Positions 50,371-59,144 of a stretch of DNA of 64,000 nt are shown here, one piece after another; the first letter of the stretch is position 1, and the number at the start of each line of letters is the position of its first letter. The stretch comes from an uncultured Clostridia bacterium. GTDB lineage: Bacteria > Bacillota > Clostridia > Oscillospirales > Ruminococcaceae. The DNA is taken from the NCBI GenBank assembly GCA_944382905.1, contig CALWNU010000028.1:1-64000 (forward strand). Reading direction: 5' to 3'. The notes beneath the pieces are model-generated. The model was not told the origin of the DNA and did not search any database. It was given only the letters and a program-made list of their open reading frames with translations. Both the position numbers and the translations under genes were made by a program.

Positions 50371-51501
50371 TTAGTAACGCAATTTGGCCAAATTTGTATC
50401 CGTGGAGAAATTCATAAAATTATATAGAATAAGCACATCGTCAAATGTGTTTTCCGCCAGGAATTCGCTCATTTTCATCGGGATTGCGCGCAGATCCAGC
50501 ACATAAACTTCATCGTACTGGTAGGTCAAAAACGGAGCGAAGCTGTTTCCGTAGGAATCTTTGATGACGAGAATCCGGCTGGTTTTTCCTTCTTCCTTGC
50601 GCAAATTGTTCTGGCTTTTGATCAGCGTGATTCCATGGTTCCCCCACAAGAATGCCGCGTATTTGTCCCGCTTGGAAAATTGTTCTTTGTCATACAATCC
50701 ATCCACCGGCTCCCCGTCAATGGAAACCTCATCTACCGGAATCTGATAATAGGTCAACGTATCCGGGACGGCATTATAAAGCTTGGTTTTGGAAAAATAG
50801 GTCCCATAAAAGCCTTCCACTTCCGTTTTGCCGATGGTATCCAAAGCAACCGGTTCCCATCCGTTTTGTTCACAGAAATAGGAATATCCGTAATAAGCTC
50901 CCAAAGTGGTCCAATGATGGTCAGTGCGATAAAAAATATACTCCTGTTTCTTGGCCTTCAGCGGCGTTAGAAAATCCAGTGTTTTCACCGACGGATCCAG
51001 CGCTTGATAGATCTCGTCGGTCAGCTGCGTTTGATCTACCTGCCCTGCCCCCAGCGGGACCTTCTCCGGATAAATCATATACGAATTGGGGATGATGCCG
51101 ACAGTTATATTCAGCTGAGGATACATTTGCACAAATTCATTGATATATGTCGTATTGGTTTGAATCCGCTGGGTATCCGCCGTGGTATAGTGTTGAAACA
51201 TATACCCGTCTTTTCCGTACATGATCCCATTGTTTTCAATTTTCCCCAATAAACTTTCCGCCCGCGATTTTAAGCTGATCCATTGGTCCCGGAATACAAA
51301 CTGGTCGTTGATATAGCTTTCATATTTGGGAGAAAATTGGTTGTTGTAAAAAGAAGACAGCGTAAAAGTAGGCCGCTTTGCAAGTTCCCGATTTTCTAGT
51401 TCCGAGAACGTCTTATGATACTGGGACATATCCAATACCATATAGCCGAATAGAAACAGGAAAAAAAGCCATACCGCAGGGTATTTCAATATCTTTTTCA
51501 T
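50371..51501 (-). CDS. DHHW family protein (AlgX/AlgJ-like)
   Basis: A 376-residue protein with an N-terminal membrane anchor (YPAVWLFFLFLFGYMVLDM, about residues 7-25) and an extracytoplasmic SGNH-like domain. The motif TDHHWTTLGAYYGY (about residue 200) and a later VIKDSYGNSFAP carry the residues expected for acyl transfer in AlgX/AlgJ relatives. It is 10 bp after an MBOAT gene, forming the classic pair in which MBOAT brings acetyl groups across the membrane and the SGNH partner attaches them to a polymer. The polymer is unknown. Confidence 0.9.
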   Translation of the reverse strand: MKKILKYPAVWLFFLFLFGYMVLDMSQYHKTFSELENRELAKRPTFTLSSFYNNQFSPKYESYINDQFVFRDQWISLKSRAESLLGKIENNGIMYGKDGYMFQHYTTADTQRIQTNTTYINEFVQMYPQLNITVGIIPNSYMIYPEKVPLGAGQVDQTQLTDEIYQALDPSVKTLDFLTPLKAKKQEYIFYRTDHHWTTLGAYYGYSYFCEQNGWEPVALDTIGKTEVEGFYGTYFSKTKLYNAVPDTLTYYQIPVDEVSIDGEPVDGLYDKEQFSKRDKYAAFLWGNHGITLIKSQNNLRKEEGKTSRILVIKDSYGNSFAPFLTYQYDEVYVLDLRAIPMKMSEFLAENTFDDVLILYNFMNFSTDTNLAKLRY

Positions 51502-51511
51502 GGCGTCCCTC

Positions 51512-52888
51512 TCAAAATCTGAAATACAAAAATGGATTATAGGTTGCGTCGACCAGGTATGCTACCGATGCGATTAAAATCACGCCAAGCAACAGCAAAT
51601 GGACCACAGGAACCTTTTTCACCTGATGATAGAACTTTTCGACCAGCGGCACAGAACAAAACGCCGCCAGCACAAAGGTGATCAAATAGTTACGCAAATA
51701 ATAGATCCAGTCGATTCCTCCGGAGAAAGAGAAGAGCTTTTGCAGGAATACTCCAAGCTGGGAAAAATCCGTAATAGCAAACAACGCCCAGCTTAACAGC
51801 AGAAAAAAGCATACGTAAATGTGGGACCACACTTTGCTTTTTTCCAAATGCGACAGCAGCCCCATTTTCTCAATGACCAGAAACACGAAGAAAAACAGGC
51901 CCCATAGGATAAAATTCCAGCTGGCGCCGTGCCAAAAACCGGTCGCCGCCCAGACGATGAAAATATTCCAGTACATCCTGGGTTTTGAAACCCGGTTTCC
52001 TCCCAACGGAATATACACATATTCCCGGAACCAGGAACCCAAGGTTATATGCCACCTGCGCCAGAATTCCGTCATACTTTTGGAAATATAGGGGTAATTG
52101 AAGTTTTGCGGGAACTCAAAGCCCAGCATTTTCCCCATCCCGATGGCCATCAAGGAATAACCGCTAAAGTCAAAATAGATTTGAAACGCGTAGGCCAAAA
52201 TACCAAGCCAGGCCAGCGGTGTAGAGATATTGGCAAACCCCAGCTCCTGCACTTGGTCCCACAGGCTCCCGATATTATTGGCAATCAGTACCTTTTTGCC
52301 CAACCCGAAAATAAAAAGCGCAATCCCATCATTGATTTGCCCCAAATTCATTTTCCGGCTGCGCAGCTCGCGGCTAACATCCGTATATTTGACAATGGGG
52401 CCGGCAATCAGCTGAGGGAACAAGGTGACAAACGCGGCGAAATTGACGATATTGCGTTCGGCAACCGTTTTGCCCCGATAAACGTCGATGGTATAGGACA
52501 GGGTCTGAAAGGTATAGAAACTGATCCCCAACGGAAGGGTCAGCTGGATGCCGCTCAAATGGGCTCCCGTCAGCGCATTGATATTCTCTACGAAAAAATT
52601 GGTGTATTTGAAGAAGAATAACATGCCCAAATTGAAAAACAGCGAAATTCCCATGCACAGCCGACAGATCCATTTTGTTCCTCGGTTTTTTTCAATCACC
52701 AGCGAGACGATGTAATCCACCAAAATCGAGGCGATCATAATGGGGAAATATTTCACCTCTCCCCAGGAATAGAAAAACAGGCTGCACACGACTAGGACGG
52801 CATTTTTCAAACGATTGGGTGCAATATAGTAAACAAAAAGGGTAATCGGCAAAAATCGAAATAGAAAAATAATACTGCTAAATACCAT
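51512..52888 (-). CDS. MBOAT family O-acyltransferase (AlgI/DltB-like)
   Basis: A 458-residue polytopic protein with about eleven hydrophobic segments. The re-entrant EFWRRWHITLGSWFREYVYIP and catalytic-His WHGASWNFILWG motifs are the MBOAT hallmarks. It should transfer acetyl groups from cytoplasmic acetyl-CoA to the outer face for its DHHW partner. No alginate, dlt or peptidoglycan genes are adjacent, so the acceptor polysaccharide is unknown. The ATG at 52888 has AGGAG 6 bp upstream. The upstream 317 bp hold an apparently structured RNA. Confidence 0.94.
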   Translation of the reverse strand: MVFSSIIFLFRFLPITLFVYYIAPNRLKNAVLVVCSLFFYSWGEVKYFPIMIASILVDYIVSLVIEKNRGTKWICRLCMGISLFFNLGMLFFFKYTNFFVENINALTGAHLSGIQLTLPLGISFYTFQTLSYTIDVYRGKTVAERNIVNFAAFVTLFPQLIAGPIVKYTDVSRELRSRKMNLGQINDGIALFIFGLGKKVLIANNIGSLWDQVQELGFANISTPLAWLGILAYAFQIYFDFSGYSLMAIGMGKMLGFEFPQNFNYPYISKSMTEFWRRWHITLGSWFREYVYIPLGGNRVSKPRMYWNIFIVWAATGFWHGASWNFILWGLFFFVFLVIEKMGLLSHLEKSKVWSHIYVCFFLLLSWALFAITDFSQLGVFLQKLFSFSGGIDWIYYLRNYLITFVLAAFCSVPLVEKFYHQVKKVPVVHLLLLGVILIASVAYLVDATYNPFLYFRF

Positions 52889-52911
52889 GTTATGCTCCTT
52901 TTACACCTGAT

Positions 52912-53100
52912 TCAGAACAACCAAGCCTTTTGGTTTTTCGCGTTATGTATTCGCATAAATTTTCCGCGATGGGGTACCCCGACCAGAAAGGCGGTTTCGA
53001 TTGCCTCGAAGGATAAACACCGCAGCCTGTTCTTTTGTTACAAGCCCTTTCGCAGATCCCAAAACGGGTTGTCCTACCAGCAATCAGCATCAGTATGCGC
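52912..53100 (-). ncRNA. Candidate structured noncoding RNA upstream of the MBOAT gene
   Basis: The 317-bp gap 52889-53205 is not a good coding region but is rich in local stems. On the plus coordinates these are: AACCA/TGGTT (52919-52935); an outer CGCG/CGCG (52939-52942, 52965-52968) enclosing TTATG/CATAA (52943-52947, 52954-52958); a GGGGTACCCC palindrome (52971-52980); GCGGT/ACCGC (52991-52995, 53019-53023) enclosing TTCGA/TCGAA (52996-53000, 53006-53010); and a weaker AGCCTGT/ACAAGCC stem (53024-53046). The strand is inferred from the MBOAT gene. It could be a cis-acting leader or an independent RNA. I suspect the clostridial raiA-motif RNA but could not check this. Confidence 0.55.
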
Positions 53101-53205
53101 TCTCTGAAAAGGTTTATACAGAAAAGAAAATACGAACACCGCTGTGCCCGTATCTTCTCATTTCATTCTGTTATATCACAGACGTTCTACCGGCAAAGTC
53201 ACACA

Positions 53206-55152
53206 TTATTCCTCGTCGGAGCTTTCCGAAGCGCCTTCCTGAACCGCACGCATGGACAGGCTGACACGTTTTTTCTCAAAATCGATATCTGTGATTTTTA
53301 CCTCAACCTCGTCTCCGACATTCAGCACGTCAGACACTTTATTGACCCGCTCAGAAGAAATCTGAGAAATATGAATCAATCCGTCGATGCCGGGAATGAT
53401 CTGCGCAAAAGCGCCAAAGGTGGTGATCGAAACGATTTTCACCTTCGTTACCGTCCCTACCGGATACTCATTTTTCAGGATCTCCCACGGGTTATCCTTT
53501 TCGTTCTTATATCCCAAGGAAATTTTATGTTTCTCTTGGTCGATATCCTTTACATAAACTTCCAAAACATCGCCGACGTTCACCACTTCAGACGGATGTT
53601 TGATGCGGTTCCAGGACAGCTCCGAAATATGCACCATTCCATCGACGCCGCCCAGATCAACAAACGCGCCGTAAGAGGTCAAAGACTTCACCGCGCCAGT
53701 ATATTTCTTGCCGATCTCCACAGTCTTCCAGAACTCTTCTTCCTGGGCCTTTCTCTGCTCTTTCAAAACAGCCTTCATCGAACCGATGATCCGTTTGCGG
53801 CCGCGCCCGATTTCCTTGCACTCCAGGATTTTCAGCGAAACATGTTGTTTGACCAATTCTTCCAAATTCTCTACGCGGGACAAGCTCGCCTGAGAAGCCG
53901 GTACGAATACTCTCACACCGTTGGTAGAAACAATGACGCCGCCTTTGACCGCTTCGATGACATTGCCTTCCAGGATCTCGCCCGTTTCAGCAGCTTCCTG
54001 TACTTTCATCATCCCGGCAATGGCGTCCAGACGTTTTTTGGACAGAACCACCGTGCCTTCCACGTCATTGACGCGGACTACCAGCAATTCGATTTCATCA
54101 CCGACTTTGACCAGGTCCTCAATTTTGGCGTTGGGATCATCCGTCAGCTCGCTCAACGGAACATATCCGGTATGTTTCGTGCCGATGTCTACCTGAACTT
54201 CTGTGGGGGTAATCCCGACAACGACGCCCGTCTCCTTCTTCCCGTTATATGTACTTTTGAAAGATTGATCCAACATCTCTCCAAAGCTTAATTCGTCGTT
54301 CGTAATAAATTCACTCATGGTTTCTTGTACCTCCTTAATTATGCAAGCCGGAGTCGAAGCGCCGGCAGTAACACCAATCACGCGGTCCGTGGAAAAATCG
54401 AATTGCGGCAATTCACTTGCCCGCTCAATATGGAATGTCTGACAATATTGACTGCAAATTTCGGCCAATTTTCTGGTGTTGGAACTGTTTTTTCCTCCAA
54501 TCACCACCATGCGATCCGATTCTTTCGCCAGCACGATCGCTTCCTGCTGCCGCATTTCCGTAGCATTACATATTGTATCAAAAATAATTAAGTTTGTATA
54601 GACTTTTTTCGCGAAATTTGCAGATTTTCTCCATTCTTGGATCTGAAAGGTCGTTTGCGCGACCAAAATCGCCGGCCGTCCGGTCAAATCCGGTTCTTCT
54701 TTTGTCAATTTTTCCAGTTCCTGCAGCGAGCGGAACACCTTCGCGCCGTTGGAACAATACCCTACGATTCCCTGCACTTCCGGATGCGCCGGATCTCCCG
54801 CAATCAGGATAGTCCGCCCTTTTTGACTGTATTCCTCTACAATCTGGTGGATTTTCGCCACAAACGGGCAGGTAGCGTCTACGTAAGGGATCCCCCGTTG
54901 GATCAGATCGTCATACACCTTTTTTCCGACCCCGTGGGAACGGATCACCACTGTGGCGCCAGGCGGGATCTGTTCTGCTGTCTCCACCGCATAGGCCCCT
55001 TGTTCTTCCAACTGGGCGACAATTTGCGGGTTGTGGATAATCGGGCCCAATGTAACGACCGAAGGGCGCTGTTTTGCTGTGTCAAACGCCATTTTCACCG
55101 CCCGGTTCACCCCGAAACAAAACCCCGCTGTTTTCGCTATTTTGATTCGCAC
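53206..55152 (-). CDS. Bifunctional IspH / ribosomal protein S1
   Basis: A 648-residue fusion. Residues 1-280 are IspH (HMBPP reductase), with iron-sulfur Cys residues in AGFCFGVNRAV, DATCPFVAKIHQ and FDTICNATEMRQ, and TAGASTPACIIKEV; this is the last step of the MEP route. From about residue 300 four S1 repeats follow; the third is GAFVDLGGVDGMVHISELSW and the fourth GAFAQIIPGIDGLIHISQIS. S1 here probably helps translate weak mRNAs, while some clostridial S1 proteins have RNA-binding roles only. The fusion is known in Clostridia. It overlaps plsC by 16 bp. Confidence 0.97.
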   Translation of the reverse strand: MRIKIAKTAGFCFGVNRAVKMAFDTAKQRPSVVTLGPIIHNPQIVAQLEEQGAYAVETAEQIPPGATVVIRSHGVGKKVYDDLIQRGIPYVDATCPFVAKIHQIVEEYSQKGRTILIAGDPAHPEVQGIVGYCSNGAKVFRSLQELEKLTKEEPDLTGRPAILVAQTTFQIQEWRKSANFAKKVYTNLIIFDTICNATEMRQQEAIVLAKESDRMVVIGGKNSSNTRKLAEICSQYCQTFHIERASELPQFDFSTDRVIGVTAGASTPACIIKEVQETMSEFITNDELSFGEMLDQSFKSTYNGKKETGVVVGITPTEVQVDIGTKHTGYVPLSELTDDPNAKIEDLVKVGDEIELLVVRVNDVEGTVVLSKKRLDAIAGMMKVQEAAETGEILEGNVIEAVKGGVIVSTNGVRVFVPASQASLSRVENLEELVKQHVSLKILECKEIGRGRKRIIGSMKAVLKEQRKAQEEEFWKTVEIGKKYTGAVKSLTSYGAFVDLGGVDGMVHISELSWNRIKHPSEVVNVGDVLEVYVKDIDQEKHKISLGYKNEKDNPWEILKNEYPVGTVTKVKIVSITTFGAFAQIIPGIDGLIHISQISSERVNKVSDVLNVGDEVEVKITDIDFEKKRVSLSMRAVQEGASESSDEE

Positions 55153-55751
55153 GATCTGGTTTCCTCCAATAACTGTTCTACTTCGTCCCGCAAAATGCCG
55201 ATGACCACTTTGATCTGCTTGGCGGAGTTTTCCTCGATTTGAATTTTGCTGCTTTCAATCGGCTTGCCATACCGGATCACCACTTTGGACCGGAAGGATT
55301 TCCCACTATACCAAATCGCTGCAGGTAGCAAATCTCCACCGCTTTGCGCGGCAATGACCGCCGCTCCGGATTTGAACCGCAGCAGCTGATCGTTGGGCGA
55401 CCGGGTCCCTTCTGGGAACAGACCGAGTACCCATCCGTTTTTCACCGTTTCCACCGCCTGTTCGATGGCGCTGGTATCCCCTTTTCCCCTTGCCACGGGA
55501 AACGCGCCAAGATGGCTGATGATAAAGCGGACAAATCCGTTTTCAAACAACTCCGCCTTTGCCATATAGCGGACCGGTTTTTTTACCTTCTGTGCCACCA
55601 GTACCGGGTCTAAGGCCGAGCGGTGGTTGCAGCACAGGATATATCCCCGGTCCATCGGCTGGTTTTCCACTCCGTGAAATTCCAGCCGAAACCAAATGCG
55701 GAACAGAAAGCCCGTAATCACCTTGCCCAGATTGTAAAACCAGTATGTCAT
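55137..55751 (-). CDS. plsC: 1-acyl-sn-glycerol-3-phosphate acyltransferase
   Basis: A 204-residue membrane-associated acyltransferase. The catalytic NHRSALDPV (H-x4-D) motif, the glycerophosphate-binding FPEGTRSP motif and an N-terminal amphipathic helix are present. It makes phosphatidic acid from lysophosphatidic acid. It overlaps cmk by 4 bp (ATGA) and ispH by 16 bp, in the frequent clostridial order cmk-plsC-ispH. Confidence 0.95.
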   Translation of the reverse strand: MTYWFYNLGKVITGFLFRIWFRLEFHGVENQPMDRGYILCCNHRSALDPVLVAQKVKKPVRYMAKAELFENGFVRFIISHLGAFPVARGKGDTSAIEQAVETVKNGWVLGLFPEGTRSPNDQLLRFKSGAAVIAAQSGGDLLPAAIWYSGKSFRSKVVIRYGKPIESSKIQIEENSAKQIKVVIGILRDEVEQLLEETRSCESK

Positions 55752-56425
55752 TTTATTCCCGCCCCTATCTTCTCCTGAATGACTGCCAAAACCGCCGACA
55801 CGGACTGTTGGAAATCCAAATGGGTCGTATCCACCAGTACGGCGTCCTCCGCTCGCCGCAGCGGAGACACAGCGCGGTTCATATCGTTCTCGTCCCGTTT
55901 TTGGACCTCTTTCAATACTTCGTCCAAACTGGCGCCTTCCCCTTTTTGCTGCAGTTCTATGAATCTGCGCCGGGCCCGTTCTTCCACTGCCGCGGTCAGA
56001 TAAATCTTAACCTGGGCATGGGGCAGCACCGTCGTCCCGATATCCCTGCCGTCCATGATGACGTTGTTTTCCCGCGCAATGGCCTGCTGCTGATCGAACA
56101 GAAATTGACGGACCACGGTTAATGCGGATACGGCAGACGCCGCAGAGGAAACCTCCGGGGTACGAATGCGCCCGGTAATGTTTTCCCCGTTCCGATATAC
56201 CTGCTGTTCCCCGCCAGAATACCCAAAGGATATCTCAAGCCCCTGCAAACGCCTGCAAACTGCTTGCGCATCCGCGGGATCAATTTTGTTTTCCAGCATA
56301 TCATACGCCACCGCCCGGTACAAGGCGCCGGTATCCACATACAAAAAGCCGATACGCTTGGCCGCTTCCCGGGAAATCGTACTCTTTCCGGCACCCGCCG
56401 GTCCGTCAATTGCTACCGCATACAT
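55748..56425 (-). CDS. cmk: Cytidylate kinase
   Basis: A 225-residue CMP/dCMP kinase. Walker A GPAGAGKSTISREAAK (about residues 9-24), GRDIGTTVLPHA and the RRRFIELQQKGE region are typical. ATG 56425 (MYAVAIDGP) has AAGGAGAA upstream; the frame is open to 56536 but overlaps the upstream gene. The start overlaps that gene by 20 bp. Confidence 0.96.
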   Translation of the reverse strand: MYAVAIDGPAGAGKSTISREAAKRIGFLYVDTGALYRAVAYDMLENKIDPADAQAVCRRLQGLEISFGYSGGEQQVYRNGENITGRIRTPEVSSAASAVSALTVVRQFLFDQQQAIARENNVIMDGRDIGTTVLPHAQVKIYLTAAVEERARRRFIELQQKGEGASLDEVLKEVQKRDENDMNRAVSPLRRAEDAVLVDTTHLDFQQSVSAVLAVIQEKIGAGIK

Positions 56426-57674
56426 ATTGATTCTCCTTTTTTCCCATGCTTTCGCCTGCAACGAAACCTGTGGAAAACGCAATTTGCAGGTTAAAGCCGC
56501 CTGTTCTTGCATCCAAGTCCAATACTTCGCCGGCAAAAAACAGCCCGCGGCATAATTTGGATTCCATGGTTTGCGGCGCTACCTCTTTCACGCAAACCCC
56601 TCCCGCTGTGACAATCGCCTCTTCTACCGGGCGCAGCGCTTTTGGGGTAAGCGAGAGATGCTTGATCATCCGGCAAAGGCGCTCGCGCTGTTCTCGGGTG
56701 ATCTGATGTACCTTTTCCTCCGGCGGAATTTCACTCAGCCGGACCATCACCGGAATCAATTTGCGCGGCAGCAAGCCGGAAAGCGCGTTAAAAAAGTCTT
56801 TGTTCCGGTTTGCATCAAAATCCCGCAGGACCCTCTGTTCTAGCTGCTTTTCGTCCAAAGCCGGCTTTAGGTCAATCTCCATGCGGTATCGGGAAAGATC
56901 CTGGCGCAAAAAGGTGCTTGCCGTGAGGACCAGCGGACCGGATATGCCAAAGTGGGTAAACAGCATTTCTCCCAATTCCTCGTACAGTGGTTTTTTCTTC
57001 TTTTCTTCCCAGAGGGTGAGCGTGACATTTTTTAACGAAAGCCCCATGCATTCCCGGCACCAGGTCTGCTGCGTTTCAATGGGGATCAGCGAAGCCCTGG
57101 GCGGGATGATGCTGTGCCCAGCCTGCGCCGCCAGTTCGTAGCCGTCTCCCGTGGATCCGGTCAGCGGATAGCTTTTCCCGCCGGTCGCCACCAGGACCTG
57201 CGGCGCAAAAAGATCGGTTCCGTCTTGGCAGTGAACGCCGCGGACTTCTCCATCCTCTAGCAATAGCCGCTCTACCCGCTGATGCAGAAAATCAACGCCC
57301 GCCCGTTTGACGGAAAGGACCAACGCGTCCACAATGTTCACCGCCCGATCCGAATCCGGAAAAACCCGGTTGCCCCGTTCCACTTTCAGCGGGACACCCA
57401 GCGCGCGGAAAAAAGACATCGTTTTGGCAGGAGGAAACCGGTGAATCGGCCCCAAAAGGAATTTGGCGTTAGAGCAAACTTGCTGCAGAAATTCTTCTTC
57501 GCTGCAGTCGTTGGTTACGTTGCAGCGCCCTTTTCCCGTGATCATGACTTTGCGCGCCATGCGGGGATTGCGTTCCACCACCAGCACCCGTGCGCCGTTT
57601 TGCGCGGCAGTGCCCGCAGCCAGCAAACCGGCAGCGCCTCCCCCGACGACGATGGCATCATACTCTTGCATCAT
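56406..57674 (-). CDS. BaiN/RdsA-type NAD(P)/FAD-dependent oxidoreductase
   Basis: A 422-residue flavoprotein of the HI0933 family. The N-terminal FAD site is VVGGGAAGLLAAGTAA (about residues 10-25). The conserved TGKGRCNVTN, VATGGKSYPLTGSTGDGY and the C-terminal LDLDARTGGFNLQIAFSTGFVAG signature (quoted in part) are present. Relatives reduce bile acid or other substrates, but no reaction can be assigned here. It lies between an RpiR regulator and cmk, with 4- and 20-bp overlaps. Confidence 0.9.
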   Translation of the reverse strand: MMQEYDAIVVGGGAAGLLAAGTAAQNGARVLVVERNPRMARKVMITGKGRCNVTNDCSEEEFLQQVCSNAKFLLGPIHRFPPAKTMSFFRALGVPLKVERGNRVFPDSDRAVNIVDALVLSVKRAGVDFLHQRVERLLLEDGEVRGVHCQDGTDLFAPQVLVATGGKSYPLTGSTGDGYELAAQAGHSIIPPRASLIPIETQQTWCRECMGLSLKNVTLTLWEEKKKKPLYEELGEMLFTHFGISGPLVLTASTFLRQDLSRYRMEIDLKPALDEKQLEQRVLRDFDANRNKDFFNALSGLLPRKLIPVMVRLSEIPPEEKVHQITREQRERLCRMIKHLSLTPKALRPVEEAIVTAGGVCVKEVAPQTMESKLCRGLFFAGEVLDLDARTGGFNLQIAFSTGFVAGESMGKKENQYVCGSN

Positions 57675-58543
57675 TGATGAGAATCCTCAATTTTTTCATA
57701 TACGTTGTATTCGTCCCAAATCTGTTCCAGCCGCTCGTATATGCTGGAAATTTCGTCCTTTTTCCGAATCCCAATGGCAACAATCAGCGCGTTGATCAAA
57801 CTCAGCGGCGCAACCAAAGAATCCACAAAAGACGCCATATCGCTGCGCGCCAGCAGCAAATGGTCTGCAATTTCCGCAATGGGGGACAGATCCGAGTCTG
57901 TAATGGCTATTACCTTTGCGCCATTTTTCTTAGCGAAACGGGCCGCATTGACCGTGCGCTTGGAATAGCGCGGAAAGGTGATGCCGATAAACACGTCCCC
58001 TTCCCGAATGCGCATGATCTGCTCAAACATTTCACTGGTGCTGGTGGTATTCACCAAACGCACGCTTTCGAAAATCTGGTTAAAATAAAAGCTCATAAAA
58101 CCGGACAACGCTGAAGCGCTGCGTACGCCAAGAATATAAATGTTCTTGGCATTTACAATGATATCCACCGCCTGCTCAAAATCTTCCACCGACGCTTTTT
58201 CCATGGTGCGGCGGATTTTTTCAATATCCAGGTTCAGCACCTTATGCAGGACGTCGCCCTCGCCAATTTGGTCGCTGATCACCTCCATGCGCTGCACTGC
58301 CGTTAAGCGGTTTCGGATCAGTTCCTGCAACGCGCGCTGCAATTGAGGATATCCCTCAAATCCCAGTTCGGATGCAAATCGAACAACCGTGGACTCGCTG
58401 ACGCCGACTGTCGTTCCCAGTTTTGCAGCGGTCATAAACGCCGCTTTATCGTAATGGTTCAAAATATATTGCGCAATCCGTTTTTGCCCTTTGGAAAATC
58501 CGGGAATTTGTTGTGTGATCGAATGAATCAAATCCCTGCTCAT
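57671..58543 (-). CDS. RpiR/MurR family transcriptional regulator
   Basis: A 290-residue regulator with an N-terminal HTH_6 domain (GVSESTVVRFASELGFEGYP) and a C-terminal SIS phosphosugar-binding domain (GVRSASALSGFMSFY, GITFPRYSKRTVNAARFAKK). The family responds to phosphorylated sugars. No sugar-utilisation gene is near it, and it reads into the flavoprotein and cmk with a 4-bp overlap. The ATG at 58543 has GGGTGG about 5 bp upstream; a GTG three codons earlier lacks spacing. Confidence 0.92.
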   Translation of the reverse strand: MSRDLIHSITQQIPGFSKGQKRIAQYILNHYDKAAFMTAAKLGTTVGVSESTVVRFASELGFEGYPQLQRALQELIRNRLTAVQRMEVISDQIGEGDVLHKVLNLDIEKIRRTMEKASVEDFEQAVDIIVNAKNIYILGVRSASALSGFMSFYFNQIFESVRLVNTTSTSEMFEQIMRIREGDVFIGITFPRYSKRTVNAARFAKKNGAKVIAITDSDLSPIAEIADHLLLARSDMASFVDSLVAPLSLINALIVAIGIRKKDEISSIYERLEQIWDEYNVYEKIEDSHQ

Positions 58544-58647
58544 CACTTCCACCCTTTCTTCCTGTCTCTGGCTTCAATTTTATCGTTCCTCCCAGAAAAA
58601 TGCAAGAGATTTTGCAGGAAATTCATTCATATCCTACTTTTTTGCTC

Positions 58648-58680
58648 ATAAAAAGACGGAAGGAATGAATTCCTTCCGTC
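58648..58680 (-). terminator. Terminator after spoVG
   Basis: A 12-bp perfect stem (58655-58666 and 58669-58680) with only two bases between the arms is followed on the minus strand by TTTTATG. The near-palindrome is symmetric around GAATTC. It lies 7 bp after the spoVG stop. Confidence 0.88.
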
Positions 58681-58687
58681 CTGCGGT

Positions 58688-58987
58688 TCACCAGTGATTC
58701 TTTTCTCCAGTTTCGGCAAACGCCTCCTGCTGGGAAAGATGTTTTTGATATTCTTCCAAGATCAGGCCTTCCAACGTTTGGCGTCCTTCCATCGTGATCG
58801 GATGGACAATATCCCGAAAGACGCCGTTATCATCCTTCCGGCTCGGCATCGCCACAAAAAGCCGCTCGCTTCCTTCGATGACCTTAATATCATGTACGGC
58901 CAAATCCTGATCGATGGTTACGGAGACCAGGGCTTTCAGTTTCCCTTCTGGGTAGGTTCTTCTGATACGGATATCTGTTACATTCAT
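58688..58987 (-). CDS. spoVG: Septation protein SpoVG
   Basis: A 99-residue SpoVG, typical length. MNVTDIRIRRTYPEGKLKALVSVTID, AVHDIKVIEG, FVAMPSRKDDNG and FRDIVHPITMEGR give the family signature in short parts. SpoVG is a small RNA/DNA-binding regulator active in sporulation and septation. It is a single gene divergent from murC. Confidence 0.97.
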   Translation of the reverse strand: MNVTDIRIRRTYPEGKLKALVSVTIDQDLAVHDIKVIEGSERLFVAMPSRKDDNGVFRDIVHPITMEGRQTLEGLILEEYQKHLSQQEAFAETGEKNHW

Positions 58988-59144
58988 CGTGATCTTCCCT
59001 TCTTGTTGATGCTGTTAGTATGGGGAAAATGGAAAATTTTATTCCATGGGATAAAATCTTCTCAAAATTTTGAAAAGGTGTTTATTTTGTCTGCGCAAAG
59101 CAATATAATAGGGTCAGGAAGCAAATCGTTGGGAGGGTACCCTT
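58988..59144. promoter_or_regulatory. Divergent intergenic region spoVG / murC
   Basis: The plus strand carries a good TATAAT (59104-59109) about 36 bp before the murC GTG, with only a weak TTTATT 17 bp upstream. The minus strand should carry the spoVG promoter, possibly sigma-H in type as in Bacillus. I found no convincing AGGAnnT/GAAT pair. Confidence 0.4.

Noticed and set aside
52890..53090. 66-codon minus-strand ORF upstream of the MBOAT gene
   Set aside because: It crosses the predicted stems, ends at the MBOAT ribosome-binding site and has a Cys/Arg/Lys/Pro-rich composition without a recognisable domain. It is more likely a by-product of a structured RNA.
58988..59144. Sigma-H promoter of spoVG
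   Set aside because: A promoter of this type is expected from Bacillus, but no convincing -35/-10 pair was found by eye.
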